A program made the translations under genes and the position numbers. The notes beneath the pieces were generated by a model. It saw only the letters and a list, made by a program, of their open reading frames with translations. It did no database searches and had not been told where the DNA came from. Shown here in pieces: positions 1 to 6,144 of a stretch of DNA of 8,156 nucleotides. The stretch's first letter is position 1. Every line of letters begins with the position of its first letter. Origin of the DNA: Candidatus Equimonas enterica (GTDB lineage Bacteria; Bacteroidota; Bacteroidia; Bacteroidales; Bacteroidaceae); assembly GCA_018066225.1 (NCBI GenBank), contig JAGHRU010000017.1, forward strand, positions 1 to 8,156, in the 5' to 3' direction.

Positions 1-16
1 ATTATCAAGTAAGGTT

Positions 17-190
17 ATGAAGCATTACATCAGCCCCATTGCAGAGCCTATGGTGCTCTGCCCAGAGAGCGCGGTGCTCACGGCAAGTGAGATCCCCGTA
101 AGCGATGACAAGACCCACCACTACGACGCTCCCGAGCGTATGTTTAGCGATTGGTCCGACGAGTGGGGTGACACCCCCGCTACGAAATAG
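17..190 (+). CDS. Small hypothetical protein, 57 aa
   Basis: ATG at 17 opens a 57-codon frame that ends in TAG at 188-190. The product begins MKHYISPIAEP and ends in an acidic, Trp-containing tail (SDWSDEWGDTPATK). It has no signal peptide, no membrane segment and a single Cys (residue 15), and I do not recognise a domain. Short proteins that start M-K-(H/K)-Y-I-x-P and have a polar, acidic tail are common and uncharacterised in Prevotella and Bacteroides; that comparison is from memory. Two things favour the plus frame over the antisense frame that also covers this stretch: a purine-rich AAGTAAGG lies just before the ATG, and a strong intrinsic terminator begins 20 nt after the stop. The promoter would lie outside the window. 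Function unknown. Confidence 0.6.
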   Translation: MKHYISPIAEPMVLCPESAVLTASEIPVSDDKTHHYDAPERMFSDWSDEWGDTPATK

Positions 191-210
191 CCCCAAGATA
201 ACAGACTATC

Positions 211-255
211 CAGCCGCCGCAGAGGACAGCCCCTGCGGCGGCTGCGCTTTTTCTC
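211..255 (+). terminator. Rho-independent terminator of the small ORF
   Basis: CAGCCGCCGCAG at 211-222 pairs perfectly with CTGCGGCGGCTG at 233-244, giving a 12-bp GC-rich stem with a 10-nt loop. It is followed by CGC and a run of T at 248-252. The hairpin lies 20 nt after the stop of the 57-aa gene and faces the ssrA terminator on the other strand, so the two transcripts are insulated from each other. Confidence 0.85.
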
Positions 256-269
256 TAATTTCATCGGAT

Positions 270-318
270 AAAAAACGATAGGCTCGGGATGCAGCATCGC
301 GCTGCGTCTCGAGCCTAT
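270..318 (-). terminator. Rho-independent terminator of ssrA
   Basis: Read on the minus strand, ATAGGCTCG (318-310) pairs with CGAGCCTAT (286-278), a perfect 9-bp stem. An inner helix, ACGCAG with CTGCAT containing one G-T pair, extends it. The stem is followed by CG and six T (275-270). It begins 7 nt beyond the mature 3' end of the tmRNA, which is where the primary transcript should end before 3' trimming. Confidence 0.85.
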
Positions 319-324
319 GCGTAG

Positions 325-721
325 TGGAGCAGGAGGGGTTCGAACCCTCGTCCTAACGGTGAACTGATATGCTTTCTACATGCTTATCTCTGTGTTGGTT
401 TTCGAGTCAAGGCAGGGACAGAGCGCCCGACCACGACCTTATCCTCTGTGAGTCTTCACCGTGCACGCCGAGGCGCATGACGGCTATCTCCGATTTGCCT
501 GCACCACCGTGTCTGCGAGCCTCAGAGCAGGGCTGCCGGGTGATGTCTCGTCGCCGCTCCTGGAGCAGCGATAAAGTTAGCCTACTGTACTTCGACTAAG
601 CAGCGAGAGCAAAGTTGTTTTCGCCAGTTAAATGGTGTGTGAACCTCAGATTATAGAGCCTATCCACGCGGCTCTGCATGCTTACATACCCTTCCGGCCG
701 CAGTCAAATCCAGTCTGCCCC
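325..721 (-). ncRNA. ssrA: Transfer-messenger RNA (tmRNA)
   Basis: About 397 nt on the minus strand. tmRNA rescues ribosomes stalled on broken mRNA and adds a degradation tag, acting with SmpB. The 5' end reads GGGGCAGACTGGATTTGAC (721-703) and its first seven bases pair with CTGCTCC near the 3' end (332-326, one G-U pair), forming the alanine-type acceptor stem. The T-arm is GAGGG-TTCGAAC-CCCTC, directly before the 3' acceptor strand. The discriminator A is at 325, and the next bases are CTA rather than CCA, so the CCA end must be added after transcription. The tag frame lies at 625-596. The region between the tag and the tRNA-like 3' part is GC-rich and could form the usual pseudoknots, which I did not fold. 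Ends are from base pairing, accurate to about 1 nt. The gene has its own promoter-like element and terminator. Confidence 0.95.
596..625 (-). other. tmRNA tag-peptide reading frame
   Basis: On the minus strand the resume codon GGC (625-623) opens a nine-codon frame encoding G-E-N-N-F-A-L-A-A and ending in TAG (598-596). With the alanine carried by the tmRNA itself, the appended tag is A-GENNFALAA. The terminal A-L-A-A is the usual degradation signal recognised by ClpXP-type proteases. The tag I remember for related Bacteroidales is GENNYALAA or GETNYALAA, so this one has Phe at the usual Tyr position. No other short frame in the RNA has this form. Confidence 0.93.
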
Positions 722-739
722 GTGTGGGTGATTGCGCTG

Positions 740-747
740 CAAAGTTA
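740..747 (-). promoter_or_regulatory. Bacteroidota-type -7 element for ssrA
   Basis: The minus strand reads TAACTTTG (747-740), an exact match to the Bacteroidota -7 consensus TAnnTTTG. It ends 18 nt before the mature tmRNA 5' end, which fits a short leader removed by RNase P. I see no clear TTG-type -33 element upstream; the spacer region is A-rich (AAGAAAAAAG). Inferred from consensus and position only. Confidence 0.6.
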
Positions 748-810
748 CTACTTTTTTCTTAACCGCACGCCTCTTCCCCTGCTATTTTAGCCTGAAACGT
801 GGCTTTTTCC

Positions 811-1539
811 TCATTTCAGCAGCGCTAGCACGCCGCTCAACGCGATGTAGGCAAAGACGATGCGGCGCAGTAGCGGCAACGAGAGATAGCGGAAGATGAG
901 GCTGCCCAGCCATGTGCCGAGCACCACTGCGCCTGCGCCATAGCACCATGCCGTCCATACGGTGGGGGTCAAGAAACCCTCGTTGGCGCGGTAGCAGGTC
1001 ATGACGATGTTGCCCACTAAGAAATACATCTGCGTGATGGCGATATACTCTTCTTTCGTCTCCGACACCTCTATGAAATAGAGCACGGCAGGAGGGCCCT
1101 GCATGCCAAAGAGGCCGCCCATCATGCCAGAGAGCGTGCCCAGCGACAACTGCGTGGGTAGGGTGGGGCGCAGCCGCACTCTGCTGCTCAAACACCAGAA
1201 GTAGAGGGCTGCTGCGATGAGCGTCACGCCCAGTATGGGGCGCAGCGTAGCATCATCGACGACGGCCACGAGGCGTACGGCCACGAAACTGACGGCAAGG
1301 AAGGTCAGTAGTATCGGCCACAGCCGCCGCCACCGCACTTCGCGGAAGTAGCGTATCACCAAGATGAGAGCCGTAAGCAAGGCGAGCATCCCCGATAGTG
1401 TTGTCGCCTCGCCGTAGGAAGGCATGACATACGGTAGCACCGTCATGATGAAGATGCCGAAGCCAAATCCCGTGGCGCGTTGTATGAATGCCGCCCCAAA
1501 GGATGCGGCTATGATGATGAGCAAGGTTGTTGTTGTCAT
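811..1539 (-). CDS. TauE/SafE (TSUP) family membrane permease
   Basis: 242 aa, a normal length for a sulfite exporter TauE/SafE (TSUP) family protein. The family moves small organic or sulfur-containing anions (sulfite, sulfoacetate, taurine-related compounds) across the inner membrane; the substrate here cannot be read from the sequence. The protein has the internal two-half layout. The first half opens with a hydrophobic helix (residues about 5-20) and the glycine-rich motif ATGFGFGIF (22-30). The second half repeats this as SGMMGGLFGMQGPP (137-150). Further hydrophobic segments lie near 47-63, 74-94, 100-116, 168-182, 198-216 and 226-241, giving about eight in all, with a basic loop (RYFREVRWRR) at 63-72. 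The gene starts 34 nt after the mnmE stop in the same direction, so it may be co-transcribed with mnmE, although no functional link is known. No convincing terminator follows its TGA. The family call is firm, the substrate unknown. Confidence 0.85.
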   Translation of the reverse strand: MTTTTLLIIIAASFGAAFIQRATGFGFGIFIMTVLPYVMPSYGEATTLSGMLALLTALILVIRYFREVRWRRLWPILLTFLAVSFVAVRLVAVVDDATLRPILGVTLIAAALYFWCLSSRVRLRPTLPTQLSLGTLSGMMGGLFGMQGPPAVLYFIEVSETKEEYIAITQMYFLVGNIVMTCYRANEGFLTPTVWTAWCYGAGAVVLGTWLGSLIFRYLSLPLLRRIVFAYIALSGVLALLK

Positions 1540-1573
1540 ACTTGTGGTATGTCGTTGAAGTGTGCAGACAATG

Positions 1574-2932
1574 CTACTTGCCGATGCAGAACTTCGAGAA
1601 GATATGATTTAGTGTGTCTTGTGAGGTGATGGCGGTGCCAGTGATGGTGCCGAGGTGGTGGATGGTTTGGCGAAGGTCTTCGCTGATGAGGTCGGCGGGC
1701 AGTTGCGTGGTGAGAGCGTGGTGGACAGCGCGGATGCTTTGCAGAGCGCATTGAAGGGCGGCATGGTGACGCGCAGAGGTGATAATGATGTCGCTGTGGT
1801 TAAATGTCTGTGCCACATGCCCGGCTAAATGCTCGCGCAAGGCTTCTATGCCATGGCCAGTCTTGGCAGAAGTGACGATAGTTGGGAATGGGCCTTGTGG
1901 CTTTATGCCGTCGTACGAAGTCAAGTCTGCCTTGGTCTGCACGTGTACGAGCACCTTGCCCTCGGCGCGCGCAATCATCTCTTGTTGCTCCGCCTCAGAA
2001 GGGGCGGCTTCCGTGAGCCAAAGGATGATTTCTGCTTTCTCTATCTGCTCATAACTGCGGGCGATGCCGAGGCGTTCTATGGTGTCGTCGGTATGGCGCA
2101 GGCCTGCGGTGTCGATGAATCGAAACGCTGTACCATCTATGGTGATGGTGTCCTCGATGACATCGCGGGTGGTGCCAGCAATGTCGCTCACGATGGCGCG
2201 TTCTTCGCCAAGGAGCGCATTGAGCAGCGATGATTTTCCTGCGTTGGGTGCGCCGACGATAGCGACGGGGATGCCAGTCTTGATGGCGTTACCTGTCTTG
2301 TAGGAGGCGATGAGGCGCGACAGCTCCTGGGCGATTTGTTCGGAAAGCGAGAGTAGGGTGGTGCGGTCGGCAAACTCGAGGTCTTCGTGCTCGGAGAAGT
2401 CAAGTTCCAATTCCAGAAGTGAGGTTAGTTGCAGCAGTTCCTGTTGTAAGCCTTGCAACTTGCTATGCACATTTCCCCTGAGTGCCGCGAAGGCTACGCG
2501 GTGTGCCATCTCGCTTTGCGACGCGATAAGGTCGGCCACGGCTTCGGCCTGCGTGAGGTCCATCTTACCGCTCAAAAACGCACGCTTCGTAAACTCTCCG
2601 GCATCGGCCATTCTGCAACCGTTAATTGTCAGCAAATGAAGTATTTGCTGCTGTATATATGCACTGCCGTGACAACTGATTTCCACGCAGTCTTCGCCCG
2701 TATAGGAATGAGGGGCGCGAAAGACCGTCAGTAGTACTTCGTCGATGCTGTGGCTATCTGTGCCGATAGTGCCAAATAGGGCTTGATGGGAAGGCGCATT
2801 GTGGAGGTCGCGCGAGAAGATGCTGTCGGCAACGGCGATGGCATCGGGACCCGAAAGGCGTATGACGGCGATGGCTCCACCAGCAGGAGTGGCTGGTGCG
2901 CAGATGGTGTCGGTGGCGTGAGAAGTAACCAT
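1574..2932 (-). CDS. mnmE: tRNA uridine-5-carboxymethylaminomethyl(34) synthesis GTPase MnmE
   Basis: 452 aa, the usual MnmE (TrmE) length. With MnmG it installs the (carboxymethyl)aminomethyl group on the wobble uridine (position 34) of certain tRNAs, in the cytoplasm. The N-terminal folate-binding domain begins at once (DTICAPATPAGGAIAVIRLSG). A helical domain and an inserted Ras-like G domain follow: G1 GAPNAGKS (227-234), G2 GTTRD (253-257), G3 DTAG (274-277), G5 SAK (355-357). The C-terminus is the diagnostic FCIGK, with the conserved Cys at 449. The G4 motif reads TKAD (333-336) where NKxD is usual. The ATG at 2932 puts the conserved N-terminus at its normal place, and a -7-like element lies 20 nt upstream. 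The gene is divergent from the restriction cluster and GC-rich. It has no frameshift or truncation. Confidence 0.97.
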   Translation of the reverse strand: MVTSHATDTICAPATPAGGAIAVIRLSGPDAIAVADSIFSRDLHNAPSHQALFGTIGTDSHSIDEVLLTVFRAPHSYTGEDCVEISCHGSAYIQQQILHLLTINGCRMADAGEFTKRAFLSGKMDLTQAEAVADLIASQSEMAHRVAFAALRGNVHSKLQGLQQELLQLTSLLELELDFSEHEDLEFADRTTLLSLSEQIAQELSRLIASYKTGNAIKTGIPVAIVGAPNAGKSSLLNALLGEERAIVSDIAGTTRDVIEDTITIDGTAFRFIDTAGLRHTDDTIERLGIARSYEQIEKAEIILWLTEAAPSEAEQQEMIARAEGKVLVHVQTKADLTSYDGIKPQGPFPTIVTSAKTGHGIEALREHLAGHVAQTFNHSDIIITSARHHAALQCALQSIRAVHHALTTQLPADLISEDLRQTIHHLGTITGTAITSQDTLNHIFSKFCIGK

Positions 2933-2952
2933 AGTTTACAGTTAATAGGTTG

Positions 2953-2960
2953 CAAAATTA
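2953..2960 (-). promoter_or_regulatory. Bacteroidota-type -7 element for mnmE
   Basis: The minus strand reads TAATTTTG (2960-2953), matching TAnnTTTG exactly. It ends 20 nt before the mnmE ATG, leaving room for a short leader. I found no clear -33 partner at the expected distance. Consensus and position only. Confidence 0.5.
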
Positions 2961-3035
2961 CAGAATTTATCCGAACTTTTATGCCTATTGGTGTAAATAA
3001 TTGCAGCAAAGGGAGGTGGGGTGGATAAAAATGCG

Positions 3036-3043
3036 TAAATTTG
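3036..3043 (+). promoter_or_regulatory. Candidate -7 element for the metallopeptidase-hsd operon
   Basis: TAAATTTG is an exact TAnnTTTG match on the plus strand, 38 nt before the ATG at 3082. If it is used, transcription starts near 3050. The upstream in-frame candidates (TTG 3001, ATG 3031) would then not be on the transcript, which supports the start at 3082. There is no clear -33 element: the stretch 20-30 nt upstream is G-rich. An eight-base motif with two free positions can occur by chance in AT-rich DNA. Confidence 0.35.
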
Positions 3044-3081
3044 CTTGCTCAAACTTCAAATCAATTTATCTGCGTGATAAT

Positions 3082-3768
3082 ATGGATGTAAATGGCATAA
3101 GCATTGAAATTGAACATAAGCCAATAAAGAACCTTCATCTTGCGGTCTATCCACCTAATGGTAGAGTTCATGTTTCTGCTCCCAATTGTTATTCTGAAGA
3201 GCAGATTCGTCTGTTTATTCTCAAAAAATGGGTGTGGATAGTGCAGAAACGCAAGGAGGTAATGTCTTATACCATTCAAGATGAACGTGAATATGTGTCA
3301 GGAGAAGCACACTATTACAAAGGAGAACTCTATCGTTTGAAAGTAATCAGAGACAATAGTTGTACTTTCCATGTAGAACTTCATGGTGACTATATAAACG
3401 TCTATGTATATGAGCGTACAACCAAAGAGAACATTGCCAATGTCCTTTGGAACTGGTATAAAGAGCAACTGACTCCCACCATTGAACGATATGTTGCTAA
3501 GTGGGAAAACATTCTTGATGTTAAAGCATCAGAATGGACTATTCAACAGATGCTATCCAGTTGGGGTAAATGCCACAAGGAAACAGGCAAAATCATGTTT
3601 AACCTTCAACTTGCAAAGAAACCTCTCAACTGCATTGAGTATGTTGTTGCTCACGAGCTGGCTCACCTTATAGAGCAAAATCACACGGATATATTCCGTA
3701 ACATACTCAGTACATACCTTCCAGGATGGCGAAAGCTCAAAGAACAACTTAACGAATTTCCCCTATAA
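3082..3768 (+). CDS. YgjP-like zinc metallopeptidase (DUF45/M48-type) linked to type I RM
   Basis: 228 aa from ATG 3082, which matches the usual 230-240 aa of the YgjP-like (DUF45) family. The N-terminal half is beta-rich and basic (PIKNLHLAVYPPNGRVHVSAP, roughly residues 14-34). The C-terminal half carries the family block SSWGKCHKETGKIMFNLQL, then the zinc motif HELAH (191-195), with Glu192 as the expected catalytic base and His201 (in EQNH) as the likely third ligand. No signal peptide or membrane helix is seen, so it should be cytoplasmic. The substrate is unknown; the family is repeatedly found beside restriction-modification genes. It ends 3 nt before hsdR, which implies co-transcription. 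An in-frame ATG at 3031, after a GGAGGT, would add 17 residues not expected in the family; I prefer 3082 because the domain starts there and a -7-like element overlaps the longer form. AT-rich relative to mnmE. Confidence 0.85.
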   Translation: MDVNGISIEIEHKPIKNLHLAVYPPNGRVHVSAPNCYSEEQIRLFILKKWVWIVQKRKEVMSYTIQDEREYVSGEAHYYKGELYRLKVIRDNSCTFHVELHGDYINVYVYERTTKENIANVLWNWYKEQLTPTIERYVAKWENILDVKASEWTIQQMLSSWGKCHKETGKIMFNLQLAKKPLNCIEYVVAHELAHLIEQNHTDIFRNILSTYLPGWRKLKEQLNEFPL

Positions 3769-3771
3769 TCT

Positions 3772-6078
3772 ATGCCAAGTTATCAAGAACAAAGGGAACG
3801 TGATTATCAGAATATACTCGTCAAGCGTTTTCAGCAAGAACTCGGATATGACTATCTGGGCAACTGGCAATATGCCAAGGGTGCAACAGTCAATAATAAT
3901 GGTCAGGCAAACTCGCCTATCCTCGATGATGAAGTTCGCAGGTTTCTCGAGGAGCAAGGTCGAACAGAAATGCAGATCGAGGATGTTTTGCTGCAACTCA
4001 AAGGCAAAGCCAGACTTGGTGACCCAAAGATGAGTAGCCTTGTGCAATGCAATACAGACTTGTATGATACACTGATTATGGGTATCAAGTCCCGACCTTC
4101 TCCTGAGGCTACTCATGAAGATGTGATGTTGTTTGATTTTGAGAACATAAACAACAACCATTTTGCCATAGCCGAGGAAGTAAGTTACATAGACCCTCTT
4201 CTCGGCAAGAATAAGCGTCCAGACATTGTTGTCTATGTGAATGGTATTGCCCTTGCTGTCATAGAGTTGAAGCGAAGCCTTGTAAACTATGAGGAAGGTA
4301 TCAAGCAGCATTTGAGCAATGAGCGTGATTTTATTCCTTCATTCTTCACGACAACACAGTTCACGATAGCCTCCAATGATGGCGTTGATTTCCGCTATGG
4401 TACAATCGGTACACCTCTCGCTTTCTGGTGTAAGTGGAAGAAGGATTCCAACAAAGTTGGCGAAGTCCTGAGCGAGAAGGAGTCTTACGATATGTTCTTC
4501 AATAAGGAGAACTTCATGTTCTTCTTTCGCTATGGTGTCTTGAACGATGGCGGTATCAAGAAGGTACTCCGTCCACATCAGGTATATGCCATCAAAGCCG
4601 CTGCTGCTCGTATGCCTCGAAAGGAAAGTGGTGTTATTTGGCACTCTCAGGGATCAGGTAAAAGTCTGACCATGGTTGCTTTGGCATCCTATATCCGTAG
4701 AAACTTCCCCAATCCACGTGTCGTAGTCATTACCGACCGTAAAGAACTTGATATTCAGCTTGCCTGCACTTTCATCAAAGGAGGTAACAAACTGCATCAA
4801 GCAGGTTCTTGCAGCGATCTACTTGAAACGCTCAACCAAGGAGATGAGTGGCTTATCTGTTCGCTAATCCACAAGTTTGGCGCACATACAAGCAGCGATG
4901 ATGCCGAGAAAGATGAGTCTGGTACAAAGGTAAGTCTTGATGAATACTTGAAAGAACTAGAAGCCATTATATCCCAGAAGTACGGCAACCATTTCAGCGT
5001 AAAGGGTGAAAACATCTTTGTCTTTGTCGATGAGTGCCACCGCACCCAAAGTGGGCGACTACATGAAGCTATGCGAGCCATTATGGGCAAGGATATCATG
5101 CTGATAGGCTTCACGGGCACACCTCTTCTGAAGAAAGACAAAGGTGACGCGCTCAGTCGCATCAAGAATATGTCCGAGCGCACCTTTGGTCCCTACATCC
5201 ATAAGTACCTCCACAAGCAAGCCGTTGAAGACAAGGTTGTCCTTGACCTTCAATATGAGTATCGCAATGTAGAGCAGCAGATTACGAGCAAGGAGAAGAT
5301 TGATAAAAAACTCGCTTTCCTTACAGCGGGTCGTAAACTGACTGATGAACAAAGACTGATGGTCGAAAAGCGATGGGCTACTATGGAGCGCATCTATTCG
5401 ACCAAAGAGCGAATTGAGCGCATTGGTAACAGCGTTATCGATGATGTGAACTATGGTCTTCTCAGACATGACTGGTGTAATGCCATGTTTGTAGCAGGTT
5501 CTATCTATCAGGCTTATCGCTATTATGAGTTCTTCACGCGTAATGGACTGGCAGGACGATGCGCTGTGGTTACGAGTTATGACCCTATGGATAGCGACCT
5601 TGCCAACGACTCAGCCGACATCAATAAGACTACTGAGACAAAATACAAGTTCGAATGGGCTAAGCAGTCGTTCGAGGATGCTGGCGTTAAGAATGCCGAG
5701 GAATATGAAGCATGGGCAAAGGATATGTTTATAAAGCGTCCTGCACAGATGAAATTGCTCATAGTGGTAAACAAACTCTTGACAGGCTTTGATGCGCCAT
5801 GCGCCACAATCCTCTACATCGACAGCGAAATCAAAGACCATACGCTTTTCCAAGCCGTTTGTCGTGTAAATCGTCTTGGCGAAGACATTAAGGACGAAAA
5901 TGGCAATGCCGTTGTCAAGACTCACAAGGAGTTTGGGCGTATCATAGACTTCAAAAACCTCTTCAACTGCATCGAGAATGTAGTCACCAAGTTCAACGAT
6001 GGCATTGGCTTCGAGGGGCTTGATGATGTAGATATAGAAGGATTGCTCGACAGTGCTGTCAATAAATGTAAGGAGTAA
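3772..6078 (+). CDS. hsdR: Type I restriction endonuclease R subunit, N-terminal part (nuclease and helicase)
   Basis: 768 aa ending at the internal TAA. HsdR is the ATP-driven translocase and nuclease of a type I RM complex, which pulls DNA past the complex and cuts it far from the recognition site. Residues 1 to about 230 form the PD-(D/E)xK nuclease: Asp151, then Glu165-x-Lys167 (IELKR). From memory these are the numbers reported for EcoR124I, pointing to the type IC family. The superfamily 2 motor follows: Walker A GSGKS (294-298), DECH (420-423), motif III GFTGTP (446-451), motif V GFDAP (672-676) and motif VI QAVCRVNR (694-701). All catalytic motifs are present. The C-terminal helical domain, about 300 residues, is cut off, so this product alone should lack stable attachment to the methyltransferase. 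The ATG lies 3 nt after the metallopeptidase stop. Confidence 0.9.
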   Translation: MPSYQEQRERDYQNILVKRFQQELGYDYLGNWQYAKGATVNNNGQANSPILDDEVRRFLEEQGRTEMQIEDVLLQLKGKARLGDPKMSSLVQCNTDLYDTLIMGIKSRPSPEATHEDVMLFDFENINNNHFAIAEEVSYIDPLLGKNKRPDIVVYVNGIALAVIELKRSLVNYEEGIKQHLSNERDFIPSFFTTTQFTIASNDGVDFRYGTIGTPLAFWCKWKKDSNKVGEVLSEKESYDMFFNKENFMFFFRYGVLNDGGIKKVLRPHQVYAIKAAAARMPRKESGVIWHSQGSGKSLTMVALASYIRRNFPNPRVVVITDRKELDIQLACTFIKGGNKLHQAGSCSDLLETLNQGDEWLICSLIHKFGAHTSSDDAEKDESGTKVSLDEYLKELEAIISQKYGNHFSVKGENIFVFVDECHRTQSGRLHEAMRAIMGKDIMLIGFTGTPLLKKDKGDALSRIKNMSERTFGPYIHKYLHKQAVEDKVVLDLQYEYRNVEQQITSKEKIDKKLAFLTAGRKLTDEQRLMVEKRWATMERIYSTKERIERIGNSVIDDVNYGLLRHDWCNAMFVAGSIYQAYRYYEFFTRNGLAGRCAVVTSYDPMDSDLANDSADINKTTETKYKFEWAKQSFEDAGVKNAEEYEAWAKDMFIKRPAQMKLLIVVNKLLTGFDAPCATILYIDSEIKDHTLFQAVCRVNRLGEDIKDENGNAVVKTHKEFGRIIDFKNLFNCIENVVTKFNDGIGFEGLDDVDIEGLLDSAVNKCKE
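6076..6078 (+). other. Premature in-frame TAA within hsdR
   Basis: The codons read AAT-AAA-TGT-AAG-GAG-TAA-CTT-CTG-GCT-GCA in the hsdR phase. One base change from AAA, GAA or CAA (Lys, Glu or Gln) would give this stop, and any of these suits the charged helix around it. The six bases before the stop are AAGGAG, a perfect Shine-Dalgarno-like string. The codon 7 nt after them is CTG (6082), and TTG (6136) and ATG (6145) follow in frame, so reinitiation is conceivable. Sequencing error is possible but cannot be judged here. Confidence 0.85.
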
Positions 6079-6144
6079 CTTCTGGCTGCAACCGAAGCAT
6101 ACGAAGGTCTGAAGGGTATATGGGAAAGCAAAGGATTGAAGGAT

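Noticed and set aside
369..599. 76-codon plus-strand frame
   Set aside because: It is antisense to the tmRNA, whose ends, T-arm and tag frame are unambiguous.
325..721. ssrA as the attachment site of an integrated island
   Set aside because: tmRNA genes are common integration targets, but no integrase and no duplicated ssrA 3' end is visible, and the neighbouring genes are core-type.
791..811. Possible hairpin AGCC...GGCT followed by T-run on the plus strand
   Set aside because: Only 4 bp of stem, and no plus-strand gene lies upstream for it to terminate.
782..1195. 137-codon minus-strand frame overlapping the permease gene
   Set aside because: It lies wholly in another phase of the TauE/SafE gene, its translation is rich in His, Arg and Ala with no domain, and the permease frame has clear family motifs.
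2944..2989. Inverted repeat AATAGG ... CCTATT in the mnmE / metallopeptidase divergent region
   Set aside because: Only 6 bp with a 34-nt gap and no extension on either side; expected by chance in AT-rich DNA.
3001..3081. Longer starts for the metallopeptidase (TTG 3001, ATG 3031)
   Set aside because: The added residues do not resemble the family N-terminus, and a -7-like element (3036-3043) lies inside the extension. ATG 3031 with its GGAGGT remains a weaker alternative.
6076..6078. Reassigned TAA codon (alternative genetic code) as an explanation for the hsdR interruption
   Set aside because: The metallopeptidase and the hsdR tail both end in TAA at normal family lengths, and no other internal TAA occurs in the long genes, so TAA acts as an ordinary stop here.
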